A DNA stretch of 13,633 bases from Ruminococcus sp. (GTDB lineage: Bacteria > Bacillota_A > Clostridia > Oscillospirales > Ruminococcaceae), in NCBI GenBank assembly GCA_017480485.1, contig JAFVAN010000030.1:1-13633 (forward strand), written 5' to 3'. The translations under genes were made by a program, and so were the position numbers. Below, in pieces: positions 7,020-13,633 of this stretch (position 1 is the first letter of the stretch; each line of letters begins with the position of its first letter). The notes under the pieces are model-generated. The model did not search any database. It was not told the DNA's origin and saw nothing but the letters and a program-made list of their open reading frames with translations.

Positions 7020-7020
7020 A

Positions 7021-7063
7021 CCTTAATTATTCATTATTCATTATTCGTTTTTCACTATTCATT
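7021..7063. repeat. Heptanucleotide ATTATTC-type repeat
   Basis: Three back-to-back TTATTCA-like units (starting near 7027) are followed by TTCACTATTCATT. Read on the minus strand it is AATGAATAGTGAAAAACG then repeated AATAATG, starting about a dozen bases after the histidine kinase stop. It matches the pieces at 5951-5970 and 6934-6976 in inverted orientation. Confidence 0.7.
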
Positions 7064-7075
7064 GAGCGAAGCGTT

Positions 7076-8293
7076 TCAGCTCAGCCTGACCACCAGCGTG
7101 GCGGCGAAGCAGCCGTCCTTGATCTCTGCGTAGACCTCGCCGCCCATGAGGGTCATGAGCCGCTTGCAGATGAACAGCCCGAGGCCGTTGCCCCGCTTGC
7201 CCTCGGCGTTGCTGCCCCGATGGAAGCTCTCGAAAAGCTGGGGCAGCTCCTTCTGCTCAAGGGTGCAGCCCGTGTTGGTCACCGTTATCAGCTGGCAGCC
7301 GTCCACCTTGTCGAAGCTGAGGGCTATCTCCCTGCCGTCGCCGTATTTGATGGCGTTCTCTATCAGGTTTTGCAGGCACTCCCCAAGGCGGTCGGGGTCG
7401 CAGGAGAGTATGCAGTCACGGTATTCGCGGACCAAGAGCGCCGTGCCCGAGGCCGCCAGCTGGGCCGAGTAACGGGCCTCGATCTTAGACAGCACCTCGC
7501 CAAGGAACACTTCCCCCTGCCGCACCTCAAAGCTCATGAAGTCCTCGCCGGAGGCTCTCGTGATCTCGCTTACAAAGCTCTCTATCTCGTCGGCGCGGGT
7601 GTTGATGCTCTCGGCGGCGGCGCGGCGCTTTTCCTCGTCGGTGTAGAGGCCTCGGGCAAGGGCCTTGGCGTTTAGCTTGATGGCCGAAAGAGGCGTCTTG
7701 ATGTCGTGGGACAGGGACAAAAGCAGCAGCTTCTTGTCCCGCTGCATTGAAAGCTCCCGCTGCCTGTCCTCCTCTATCTTCTCCCGCAGCAGGTTCACGC
7801 CCCAGGTGAATTTTCCAAGGAAGCGCCCCCGCTCCTCGGGGATGGGCACAGCAAGGTTCCCTCGGGCCAGCTCCCTGGGCACCTCGTCGATGCGCAGGAA
7901 TGGCAGGATGACCTGCCGCCCGATGTACCACAGCACCCCGCACAGCAGCACAAAGAGCCCCAGCAGTACCAGACCCACCCTGACGGCGGTGGCGTGGCCC
8001 TTCTCGGCCCGATATTCTACCCGATAGAGCCGCCCTCCTGCTTCAACGATCACATAGGGCTCGTCGCTTTGGTAGAGCTCGCTGCCCTCCCCGGGGTAGA
8101 CACCCGTCAGGTGGGGGTAGGCCCCAAGGTCATAGCTGCCCGAGGTATCAAGCTCGTCCGCAAGGCGCTTGGCCTCCACACGGTACTCTCCGCTCAAAGC
8201 TCTTTCCTGCTTTATCACGATCAGCTCCGCCACGGCGGCCAGCAGCAGGAAGAGCACCACCGCCGTGACACAGAGCCTTCTGTAGGCCCTCAT
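7076..8293 (-). CDS. Membrane sensor histidine kinase
   Basis: Autophosphorylating sensor that signals to the regulator encoded just upstream. The 405-residue protein has a membrane span at about 8-27, an outside sensor loop of about 75 residues (28-103), a second span at about 104-125, a HAMP-like linker (about 126-180), a HisKA domain with SLSHDIKTPL and phospho-acceptor His196, and an ATPase domain with N-box NLIENAIKYG (309-318), F-box LFESFHRGS (353-361) and G2 GNGLGL (368-373). The G1 box reads TNTGC, with Asn340 where most family members have Asp, so nucleotide binding deserves a check. The ATG overlaps the regulator stop by four bases (ATGA), implying translational coupling. The sizeable outer loop differs from the short-loop BceS type. 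The signal is unknown; regulation of the nearby ABC exporter is inferred. Confidence 0.93.
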   Translation of the reverse strand: MRAYRRLCVTAVVLFLLLAAVAELIVIKQERALSGEYRVEAKRLADELDTSGSYDLGAYPHLTGVYPGEGSELYQSDEPYVIVEAGGRLYRVEYRAEKGHATAVRVGLVLLGLFVLLCGVLWYIGRQVILPFLRIDEVPRELARGNLAVPIPEERGRFLGKFTWGVNLLREKIEEDRQRELSMQRDKKLLLLSLSHDIKTPLSAIKLNAKALARGLYTDEEKRRAAAESINTRADEIESFVSEITRASGEDFMSFEVRQGEVFLGEVLSKIEARYSAQLAASGTALLVREYRDCILSCDPDRLGECLQNLIENAIKYGDGREIALSFDKVDGCQLITVTNTGCTLEQKELPQLFESFHRGSNAEGKRGNGLGLFICKRLMTLMGGEVYAEIKDGCFAATLVVRLS

Positions 8294-8961
8294 TGGAACT
8301 TATACCCCACGCCCCACACCGTAAGCAGGTGTCGGGCGTTTTTGGGGTCGTCTCCCAGCTTCTGCCGCAGCTTGTTGATGTGGACGTGGAGGGTCTGGAG
8401 CTCCGAGTCGCTGTCGCTGCCCCAGACGCTGGTGAAAAGATATTCCTTTTTCAACGTCTTGCCGCTGTTCTGCACCAACAGCGCCAGCAGCTCGAACTCC
8501 TTTGCGGTCAGCTCCAGAGGGGCGCCCTCCAGCTCGGCGGTCTTGTCTGCAAGGTTCAGGGTCACGCCTCCCGCAGAGATCAGGCTGCGCTGGTAGCGCC
8601 GCTTGAAGATGCCCCTGATCTTCGCCATGAGGATGTCGATGTCGTAGGGCTTTTCGATGTAGTCGTCGGCCCCAAGGTCGAAGGCCCCGAGCTTGTCCTC
8701 CTTGTCGGTCCGGGCGCTTACGATGAGGATGGGGGTGTCGGCGTCCTCCCGCAGCTTCGAGCAGACGGCAAAGCCGTTGACGTCCGGCAGGTTGATGTCC
8801 AGCACCACCAGCCGCGCCCCGTAGCGCCTGAAAAGCTGCACCGCCCTTTCGCCGCTCTCCACCGCCGAAACGGTGTAGCCCTCGGCCCTTAGGAAATCCG
8901 TCAGCAGCCCGCAAAGCTCCCTGTCGTCCTCAACTATCAGAATATCCAGGCTCTCCGCCAT
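8290..8961 (-). CDS. OmpR/PhoB-family response regulator
   Basis: Two-domain transcription regulator of 223 residues. The receiver domain (1-120) has the acidic pair E11/D12 in VEDD, phospho-acceptor Asp55 in VLDINLPD, Ser82 in VSART and Lys104 in EKPYD. The winged-helix DNA-binding domain (about 128-223) has LTAKEFELLALLV, the recognition-helix region TLHVHINKLRQKLG and the usual C-terminal TVWGVGYKF. All key residues are intact. The gene is first in a two-gene operon with the kinase, has GGGGTGAG (8965-8973) before the ATG, and has its own promoter at 8980-9008. It probably controls the exporter operon upstream (12417 to 9243), because such pairs usually regulate adjacent MacB/Bce-type transporters. 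Confidence 0.95.
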   Translation of the reverse strand: MAESLDILIVEDDRELCGLLTDFLRAEGYTVSAVESGERAVQLFRRYGARLVVLDINLPDVNGFAVCSKLREDADTPILIVSARTDKEDKLGAFDLGADDYIEKPYDIDILMAKIRGIFKRRYQRSLISAGGVTLNLADKTAELEGAPLELTAKEFELLALLVQNSGKTLKKEYLFTSVWGSDSDSELQTLHVHINKLRQKLGDDPKNARHLLTVWGVGYKFQ

Positions 8962-8979
8962 AAGCTCACCCCCACAGCT

Positions 8980-9008
8980 ATTGTACTATACTTTTATAAT
9001 AAAATCAA
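8980..9008 (-). promoter_or_regulatory. Promoter of the two-component operon
   Basis: On the minus strand TTGATT (9003-9008), a 17-base spacer and TACAAT (8980-8985). The predicted leader is short and leads straight into the ribosome binding site at 8965-8973. Confidence 0.75.
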
Positions 9009-9120
9009 GTGCACAGCGGTCCTAGCGCGGACGGCGCAATGCCGCCTTTGGGTAGAAAGGTGCAGGAGACAGGCTTTGTGTGACGGCGGGCCGTAGCTTG
9101 GTGCGAGCTTAAAACGCTGC

Positions 9121-9223
9121 CTACGTTTATTTTACACTAAGGCGTGCACCACGCTGGTCGCGTGCCGCTGGCAAGCCAGCTTACAACGGTGGGGGCCGCG
9201 AGGGCTCCCTCGCGATACGGCGG
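9121..9223 (+). repeat. Dispersed intergenic repeat, copy B
   Basis: Module Y (9121-9144, CTACGTTTATTTTACACTAA and following bases) is followed by module X (9157-9223, GTCGCGTG to GATACGGCGG). X forms two hairpins: GCTGGC-AA-GCCAGC (9167-9180) and CGCGAGGG-CT-CCCTCGCG (9197-9214), the latter enclosed by GGGCC/GGCCC-type pairing. It fills the 281-base gap between the exporter 2 operon end and the two-component promoter, so its hairpins may also stabilise or end the exporter transcript, though no T-tract follows. The stretch 9009-9120 shows nothing else I can support. Confidence 0.8.
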
Positions 9224-9242
9224 CCCTTATCTCCGCTTCCAG

Positions 9243-10013
9243 CTACCATCCCTGCTCCATGAGCCAGTTGTTGAGGTCGCGCTCGCGGGAGCGGAGCTCT
9301 GTGTCGCCGCCCTCGAAGTGGCCCAGCTCCTTCTCGCCCATTATGCCGCCGTCCACGATGTAGAGCACGCGGCTGCACTTGGCGGCCACCTTGGGGTCGT
9401 GGGTGACGCAGAGGATGGTGGTGCCGTCTCGGTTGAGGGACAGCAGCTCGTTCATCACCTCGTCGGAGCTGGCGCGGTTAAGGGCGCCCGTGGGCTCGTC
9501 GGCAAAGATCATCTTGGGGGAATTTATCATCGAGCGGGCGATGCAGGCCCGCTGCAGCTGGCCCCCCGACACCTCGTTGATGTCGTTGCCTGACACGTCC
9601 GCGATGCCCAGCCGCTGCATAAGGGCGCGGCCCCGCTCCTCGGTGCGGCGGCGGCTATCGGTGTTCTTCTTGGACTTCACCGCAGGCAGGATGATGTTGT
9701 CCAGCACCGAAAGATTTTTCATCATGTACATCTGCTGGAAAATGAAGCCCATCTCGTCCAGCCTCATGCGGGACAGCTCCTTGTCCGAGAGCTTGGCGGT
9801 CTCCCGCCCCGCAAAGATGACCTCTCCCGCCGTCACCCTGTCCATGCCGGAGACGCAGTACAGCAGGGTGCTTTTGCCTGAGCCCGAGGGCCCCATGACC
9901 GCCACCATGTCCCCCTCATAGATCTCAAGGTCGATGTTTTTCAGGACGTTGTTCTGTCTCTTGTTCACGATATATGTTTTGCAGAGTCCCTTTGTCTGTA
10001 GGATAGTGTTCAT
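9243..10013 (-). CDS. ABC transporter ATP-binding protein (MacB/BceA-type, exporter 2)
   Basis: ATPase of the second exporter, 256 residues. Motifs are Walker [10 protein letters not shown] (41-49), Q-loop FQQMYMMKN (92-100), signature VSGGQLQR (148-155), Walker B MIFADEP with D172 and E173, and H-loop VTHD with His205. It has an extra C-terminal tail of about 30 residues (HFEGGDTELRSRERDLNNW and so on) beyond the usual end. The ribosome binding site AGGAGG (10020-10025) is excellent. It is the second gene of the operon, 40 bases after the permease stop, the reverse of exporter 1 where the ATPase comes first. It is only about 30 percent alike with the exporter 1 ATPase by eye, so the two cassettes are not a recent duplication. 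Confidence 0.95.
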   Translation of the reverse strand: MNTILQTKGLCKTYIVNKRQNNVLKNIDLEIYEGDMVAVMGPSGSGKSTLLYCVSGMDRVTAGEVIFAGRETAKLSDKELSRMRLDEMGFIFQQMYMMKNLSVLDNIILPAVKSKKNTDSRRRTEERGRALMQRLGIADVSGNDINEVSGGQLQRACIARSMINSPKMIFADEPTGALNRASSDEVMNELLSLNRDGTTILCVTHDPKVAAKCSRVLYIVDGGIMGEKELGHFEGGDTELRSRERDLNNWLMEQGW

Positions 10014-10053
10014 TGCTTTTCCTCCTGTGTTCTGTGGTGTAGGCTCGGATGGA

Positions 10054-12417
10054 TCATTCGATAGAGGCCGTGTCGCCGGCCTTGACCGTGTTTGTGTAGA
10101 GGGCTGTGAGGAAGGCCCCCGCCGTGGTCACGCCGATGATGATCGCGGGGCAGACCGCAAGCAGCTCCAGCGGGTCAAAGACGCACTTTATGCCCGAGAC
10201 GTCGCCTATCAGCAGGCAGATCCTGTTCATAGCAGCGTTGCTCAGGGGCGGCAGCACCGCCAGAGACACCGCACAGGCCAGCACCGAGACGATAACGAAC
10301 CTGAGAGTGTGCTGTAGGATCACGCTGCCGCTGCCGACGCCCACGGCCTTCATCAGGGCGATCTCGCTCTTTTCCTTGGAGATGAAGCTTCTCTCCATCA
10401 GCACCGCGATGAGCGCCGTGACTATCACCGTCAGTATCGTAATGACTGTCTTGATGGCGTCCAGTGTGTCGGAGATGCCTGTGAAGTTCTTTATCATTTC
10501 CGAGGTGGTGTAGACCTGCTCACAGTCGGTGAGCTCCTTTATCTTTTCAATGTTCTTTTCTATCTGCTCCTTGTCGGGGTCGCCGTCGAAAAGTATCTGC
10601 ACCCCCACGAAGCCGCTGACGGTGGAGTGGCCCGGATCAAAAGCCCTGCTGAGGTAGGCCGAGTGGGAGCTGAAGGTGGGGTGGCGGCCGGTGATGATGA
10701 ATTCCCTCTCTGTGCCGTCGATGTCCAGAGTAATGCGGTCGCCGATCTCCACATCAAGGTCCTCGAAGGCGCTGGCGGTGAGGGCGATCTCGTCGGGCCT
10801 TTCAGGGGCCGAGCCAAGGTCAACGGACAGCTCCTCCTCGATGCTTCCCGTGATATGGTACAGGTCCAGCTTCGCCCTTTTGTCTCCGCTTCCGGCAAGG
10901 CAGTTGTTGATGGTGGTCATGGAGCAGGAGGCGGGCATACCGTTGTCCGAGAGAAGCTTTTCAGTCTCTTCCACCAGCTCGGCGGCTCTGGTCTGGTCCT
11001 TGCACACATCGGCGTAGTAGACGGCGTCAAGTATGTTGACGTGGCTTTTTGGGATGTCGAAGAGCTGGTAGATGCTGTCGCTCTGCAGGGTCAGTGAGAA
11101 GGAGGACATGAGCCCGATCATCAGGAAGCAGAGGACGAAGATGACAGTCATTATCCCAAACTGCTTTGGGGCGCTGAGCACGTCGTTGACGGCCATAAAG
11201 CCCGTGGAGGGCAGCCTTGAGCGGCCCAGATGCAGAAGGCTGCGCTTGCCGAAGCGCTCGCCTGTCTGGCCGCTGCGGACGGCGTCGATGGGGGAGAGCT
11301 TTTTCACCCGCCTTGTGCAGCCGTAGCAGAACAGCAGTATAAGCGCCACCACCGCCGCCGAGCTTACAAGGCCCATGAGCCTGCTGCTGTCGTTCTCAAA
11401 GACCATGTTTTTGGAAACGGTCCTGAGCATCATGCTGCTGAGGGGCAGGGACCCGAGAAAGCCCACCGCCGCCCCGATGACCGAGATGGCCAGATACTTG
11501 ATGATATACAGCCCGCGGATGCTGCGGTCGGTTATGCCCACGGCCTTCATCACGCCTATCTCCCTGAACTCCTCGGCAATGGTGAAGCCGATGGTGAAGC
11601 GCAGCACAACAAAGGCAGTGACCATCAGCACTATGCTTATCACCATCATTATATAGGCCGCGATCATGTCGTAGAGGTAGATGCTCTTCTGGCTCTCGCT
11701 TGTGGAGAGGTACACGCCGTCGAAGTCCTTAATGGCCTCGCTTATCTCCTCCTTGTCGGCGCCGTTGATGGAGAGGGCCTTTATATACATAAAGTGGGTC
11801 TCCTCCTCCTTGCCTATCAGGTCGAAGTCCTCGCGGTCAAGGAGCAGGTAGGGGTTGCTGGTGCTGTCGTTGCTGAAGATGGGGCACTTTAAGCGGCCAA
11901 GATATTCAAGTGTGATCTCGGTGCCGCCGACGGTGAGCTCCACCATGTCCCCCTTCTTTATTTCAAGGTCGTTAAGAAAGGAGGAGGTAGCGTAAAAGCC
12001 CCCCTTGGGAACGCCCTCGAGGGGGCTGTTGTCGTCGTCGTAGACCTTGGTGTACATCTCGTCCTCGGAGAACAGGACCGCGGGGTTTATGAAGTTTTCC
12101 AGCCTTTCCCCATGCAGCCTGAAATTCTTTGAGCTCATGACGAAAAGGCCGTGGGTGGTCCTTACTTCCTTCACCGAGGGCAGGGCGCGTATTTTTTCCT
12201 CGGCCTCCCGGGCGTCCTCCTCCACAAAGGTGGAGATGTTCACGGTGATATCCGGCACATCCGAGATCTCGAAGTAATGGTCGATGCCGCCCGTAACGGC
12301 AATGATGTTATTGACCGAGGCCGACGCGAACATAGCCGACAGCGCCACGAACAGCAGCAGTATGACATTCATGGTCTTCCTGCGCCGCAGGTCCTTTTTG
12401 AGTATTCTCAAAAACAT
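10054..12417 (-). CDS. FtsX/MacB-family ABC transporter permease (exporter 2)
   Basis: Membrane component of the second exporter, 787 residues from the chosen start. I use the ATG at 12415-12417 because GAGGT (12424-12428) lies six bases before it; a GTG at 12421-12423 would sit directly against that site. Likely spans: 16-35, 252-276, 307-325, 349-366, 420-441, 653-674, 705-723 and 752-773. Two outer domains (about 40-250 and 445-650) alternate with them. Coupling motifs are EEFREIGVMKAVGITDRSIRG (first FtsX domain) and SEIALMKAVGVGSGSV (second). Layout and length match the exporter 1 permease, but the sequences differ clearly. Together with the downstream ATPase and two-component system this suggests response to an envelope-active compound or export of a peptide; the substrate is unknown. 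Confidence 0.93.
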   Translation of the reverse strand: MFLRILKKDLRRRKTMNVILLLFVALSAMFASASVNNIIAVTGGIDHYFEISDVPDITVNISTFVEEDAREAEEKIRALPSVKEVRTTHGLFVMSSKNFRLHGERLENFINPAVLFSEDEMYTKVYDDDNSPLEGVPKGGFYATSSFLNDLEIKKGDMVELTVGGTEITLEYLGRLKCPIFSNDSTSNPYLLLDREDFDLIGKEEETHFMYIKALSINGADKEEISEAIKDFDGVYLSTSESQKSIYLYDMIAAYIMMVISIVLMVTAFVVLRFTIGFTIAEEFREIGVMKAVGITDRSIRGLYIIKYLAISVIGAAVGFLGSLPLSSMMLRTVSKNMVFENDSSRLMGLVSSAAVVALILLFCYGCTRRVKKLSPIDAVRSGQTGERFGKRSLLHLGRSRLPSTGFMAVNDVLSAPKQFGIMTVIFVLCFLMIGLMSSFSLTLQSDSIYQLFDIPKSHVNILDAVYYADVCKDQTRAAELVEETEKLLSDNGMPASCSMTTINNCLAGSGDKRAKLDLYHITGSIEEELSVDLGSAPERPDEIALTASAFEDLDVEIGDRITLDIDGTEREFIITGRHPTFSSHSAYLSRAFDPGHSTVSGFVGVQILFDGDPDKEQIEKNIEKIKELTDCEQVYTTSEMIKNFTGISDTLDAIKTVITILTVIVTALIAVLMERSFISKEKSEIALMKAVGVGSGSVILQHTLRFVIVSVLACAVSLAVLPPLSNAAMNRICLLIGDVSGIKCVFDPLELLAVCPAIIIGVTTAGAFLTALYTNTVKAGDTASIE

Positions 12418-12440
12418 ACACACACCTCATTATCCAGAGT

Positions 12441-12454
12441 TCGGGAGCTCCCGA
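12441..12454. promoter_or_regulatory. 14-bp palindrome in the exporter 2 leader
   Basis: TCGGGAGCTCCCGA is a perfect palindrome about 13 bases upstream of the permease ribosome binding site. It could be an operator or a small RNA hairpin near the translation start. Its function is not known. Confidence 0.35.
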
Positions 12455-12481
12455 CATCGGTCCGTTTCTCCCTATGCTCTG

Positions 12482-12515
12482 ATGATAGCATAATAATTCT
12501 TAAAAAGTCTTTAAG
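12482..12515 (-). promoter_or_regulatory. Probable activator-dependent promoter of exporter 2
   Basis: On the minus strand -10 candidates TATTAT, TATGCT and TATCAT overlap within 12482-12495, but none has a good -35 at 16-18 bases. Instead CTTAAA-N5-TTTAAG (12499-12515) occupies that place; read as TCTTAAAAAG then TCTTTAAGTT it is also a rough 10-bp direct repeat, the spacing OmpR-type regulators use. This suggests activation by the 8290-8961 regulator, by inference only. Confidence 0.4.
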
Positions 12516-12562
12516 TTTATTTTTTCCCGATAAGCGCCCGACCGAAAGCTGGTGGAGGAAAT

Positions 12563-12609
12563 AAAAAAGAAAACAGACCGAAGCAACAAAGATCGCCTCG
12601 GCCTGTTTT
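12563..12609 (-). terminator. Intrinsic terminator of the SH3b protein gene
   Basis: On the minus strand AAAACAGGCCGAGGC (12595-12609) pairs with GCTTCGGTCTGTTTT (12570-12584), a 15-bp stem with two G-T pairs and a 10-base loop, followed by CTTTTTTATT. It lies about 38 bases after the SH3b gene stop and insulates the exporter 2 operon from it. Confidence 0.88.
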
Positions 12610-12647
12610 ATCTTATGAAAGGTTCAGGAAAAGTCTGTCTGTGGGGG

Positions 12648-13175
12648 TCAGCTCGGAACGGTGGTAGCGGAGGGCCTTGTGCCGTCGAAGTAATCTGCGA
12701 AGGCGTAGCCCAGCTGGCCGTTGTAGTCAACGTAGAGCCAAGCGCCGTTCACGATGGCGTAGGCTGTTACCTTTGTGCCCTTGGGGATAACTACTATATT
12801 AGTAGACTTGGAGCTGGGCTCGGGGTGCAGCCACACGCCGTCCTTAACGGTCATCTCTGTGGCGCCCTCTGCGGCAAGCTTGGTCTGGTAGGGGTCTGCA
12901 TCTCCGTCCTTGGTGGTGGTGGCCTTCTTGGTCTCGGTCACTATCGCTGCGGTGGTGGTAGTGGTGGTGGAGTAGTTTGGCGCCGCAGTGAGCCTTCCGG
13001 TCTTGCGCTCTTCGGTATTGTCGGAGCTGAACAGGCTCTTGGCGAACATCATTATTACGATGATGACCACCAGGGCGGTTATCATAACGGCGATAATGCC
13101 CTTAACAACGTCCGCGACGTTGACGGTGGCTTCCTCTTCCTCCTCGTACACGGGCCTTTTCTTTTTAGTGCTCAT
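12648..13175 (-). CDS. Single-pass membrane protein with extracellular SH3b-like domain
   Basis: Probably a cell-wall-associated membrane protein of 175 residues. I start at the ATG at 13173-13175 (MSTKKK) because AAGGAG (13184-13189) lies eight bases before it; the upstream in-frame ATG at 13191-13193 overlaps that site. A basic and acidic cytoplasmic head (KKKRPVYEEEEE) is followed by a membrane span at about 25-46, a Thr-rich linker with a Thr run at 70-75 (about 55-92), and a region at about 107-163 with TVKDGVWLHPEPSS, VVIPKGTKVTAYA and GAWLYVDYNGQLGYAFADYF, the pattern of bacterial SH3 domains that bind peptidoglycan peptides. No catalytic domain is present. It is monocistronic, with promoter 13245-13273 and terminator 12563-12609. 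Its role could be wall sensing or anchoring of a partner. Confidence 0.82.
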   Translation of the reverse strand: MSTKKKRPVYEEEEEATVNVADVVKGIIAVMITALVVIIVIMMFAKSLFSSDNTEERKTGRLTAAPNYSTTTTTTAAIVTETKKATTTKDGDADPYQTKLAAEGATEMTVKDGVWLHPEPSSKSTNIVVIPKGTKVTAYAIVNGAWLYVDYNGQLGYAFADYFDGTRPSATTVPS

Positions 13176-13244
13176 TCTATGTTCTCCTTCCAAAAAGTGT
13201 TATATTCCCCATAAATTTTATGTACACGTTCGACATATATACTA

Positions 13245-13273
13245 ATTATACACCCCTTCTCCCAATATGTCAA
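13245..13273 (-). promoter_or_regulatory. Perfect consensus promoter of the SH3b protein gene
   Basis: On the minus strand TTGACA (13268-13273), exactly 17 bases, TATAAT (13245-13250). Both boxes match consensus fully. The leader is about 60 bases before the chosen start and is A+T-rich. Confidence 0.92.
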
Positions 13274-13294
13274 TTAAGAAACGGTTACACTTTT

Positions 13295-13402
13295 TTTTAA
13301 TTCCCCCACCATCTTTCAGTCGGGCGGACACGTGGAGTCTCAGCGCCTCCCCGGAGGGGAGGTGGGCGCCTTTGTGGATGAGGCGGCGGTGCAGCCGTTC
13401 GG
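13295..13402. repeat. Composite repeat, first copy (segments a and b)
   Basis: Segment a (13295-13347, from TTTTAATTCCCCCACC to GTCTCAGCGCC) and segment b (13349-13402, from CCCCGGAGGGG to GCAGCCGTTCGG) recur downstream. Segment a returns at 13581-13633, an offset of 286; segment b returns at 13521-13574, an offset of 172. At the a/b join CCTCCCC-GGA-GGGGAGG (13346-13362) is a strong 7-bp hairpin. Confidence 0.9.
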
Positions 13403-13439
13403 AAGGCTTTGTGCGGGTGGTCCTTTGCGGGCCGCTGTT

Positions 13440-13499
13440 TCGCGAGGGAGCCCCCGAGTATCACACTGTTGTAAGCTGGCTCTGCCAGCGGCACGCGAC
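13440..13499 (-). repeat. Dispersed intergenic repeat, copy C
   Basis: Reverse-strand copy of module X: read on the minus strand it begins GTCGCGTGCCGCTGGCAGAG, continues AGCCAGCTTACAACAGTG and ends GGCTCCCTCGCGA. The hairpin GCTGGC/GCCAGC is kept (13475-13480 and 13484-13489) while its loop differs from copy B (three bases instead of two). It sits between the two copies of composite segment b. Confidence 0.75.
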
Positions 13500-13520
13500 T
13501 TCGGCCGTGCGCCGTTAGCA

Positions 13521-13633
13521 CCCCGGAGGGGAGGTGGGCGCCTTTGTGGATGAGGCGGCGGTGCAGCCGTTCGGTGGGCTTTTTAATTCCCCCACCATCT
13601 TTCAGTCGGGCGGACACGTGGAGTCTCAGCGCC
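13521..13633. repeat. Composite repeat, second copy (segments b and a), running off the window
   Basis: Segment b (13521-13574) and then segment a (13581-13633) repeat the earlier segments almost perfectly. The window ends exactly where segment a would join segment b again, so further units may follow. Nothing between 13276 and the window end looks like a gene. Confidence 0.9.

Noticed and set aside
8293..8892. Long frames antisense to the regulator and kinase genes
   Set aside because: High G+C gives open shadow frames; the minus-strand products match known families with all motifs.
9013..9240. Structured RNA gene such as a riboswitch or tRNA between the two-component system and exporter 2
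   Set aside because: Hairpins are explained by the dispersed repeat, there is no cloverleaf or known aptamer core, and the region is not in a leader of a plausible target gene.
11230..11892. Plus-strand 220-residue His/Ala-rich frame within the exporter 2 permease gene
   Set aside because: Shadow frame without start signals, opposite a well-supported membrane protein gene.
12552..13214. Plus-strand 220-residue frame opposite the SH3b gene
   Set aside because: Low-complexity Gly/Val-rich shadow of the minus-strand gene, which has a promoter, ribosome binding site, terminator and a clear domain.
13297..13617. Minus-strand 106-residue frame and plus-strand partners at the window end
   Set aside because: They consist of the composite repeat and reverse module X; residues repeat with the DNA and no start signal is seen.

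Overview
The window looks like the chromosome of a Gram-positive gut or rumen bacterium of the Ruminococcus/Oscillospirales type. This is inferred from strong GGAGG-type ribosome binding sites, TTGACA/TATAAT promoters, a GH11 xylanase with a lipoprotein-type signal, Bacillota-style MacB/Bce-like ABC exporters with a two-component system, and G+C near 60 percent or higher over most genes. No RNA gene, integrase, transposase or CRISPR array was seen.

Layout. Positions 1-310 hold a 45-bp tandem array that runs into a dispersed intergenic repeat. A clear promoter at 365-393 then drives a two-gene ABC exporter operon (ATPase 432-1130, FtsX-type permease 1144-3480), closed by a 22-bp-stem terminator at 3516-3563 that can serve both strands. 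Facing it on the minus strand is a lower-G+C block. It holds a two-domain protein (4025-5065) with an inorganic-pyrophosphatase-like N-terminus and a histidine-phosphatase C-terminus. Downstream of that gene is the N-terminal half of a sugar-phosphate isomerase/TIM-barrel gene (3570-3968), probably a remnant. On the plus strand follow thpR (RNA 2',3'-cyclic phosphodiesterase, 5448-5966) and a GH11 endo-xylanase with a lipoprotein-like signal (6163-6945).

The rest is mostly on the minus strand. A response regulator (8290-8961) and sensor kinase (7076-8293) overlap by 4 bases. Upstream, across a dispersed repeat, lies a second ABC exporter operon: permease 10054-12417, then ATPase 9243-10013. 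The promoter region of this second exporter lacks a recognisable -35 element and carries CTTAAA-N5-TTTAAG arms, as might suit activation by the neighbouring regulator. Next is a single-pass membrane protein with an extracellular SH3b-like domain (12648-13175), with a perfect consensus promoter and its own terminator. The window ends in a composite repeat block (13295-13633).

How it fits together (inference): the two exporters and the two-component system form an envelope-stress or peptide-response neighbourhood, interleaved with housekeeping and plant-fibre genes. The most unusual protein is the pyrophosphatase-like/histidine-phosphatase fusion, whose motifs are altered in both halves. The most unusual DNA is the modular hairpin-forming repeat family, found three times and also forming the core of the 45-bp array. 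I did not find a convincing new defence or mobile system.
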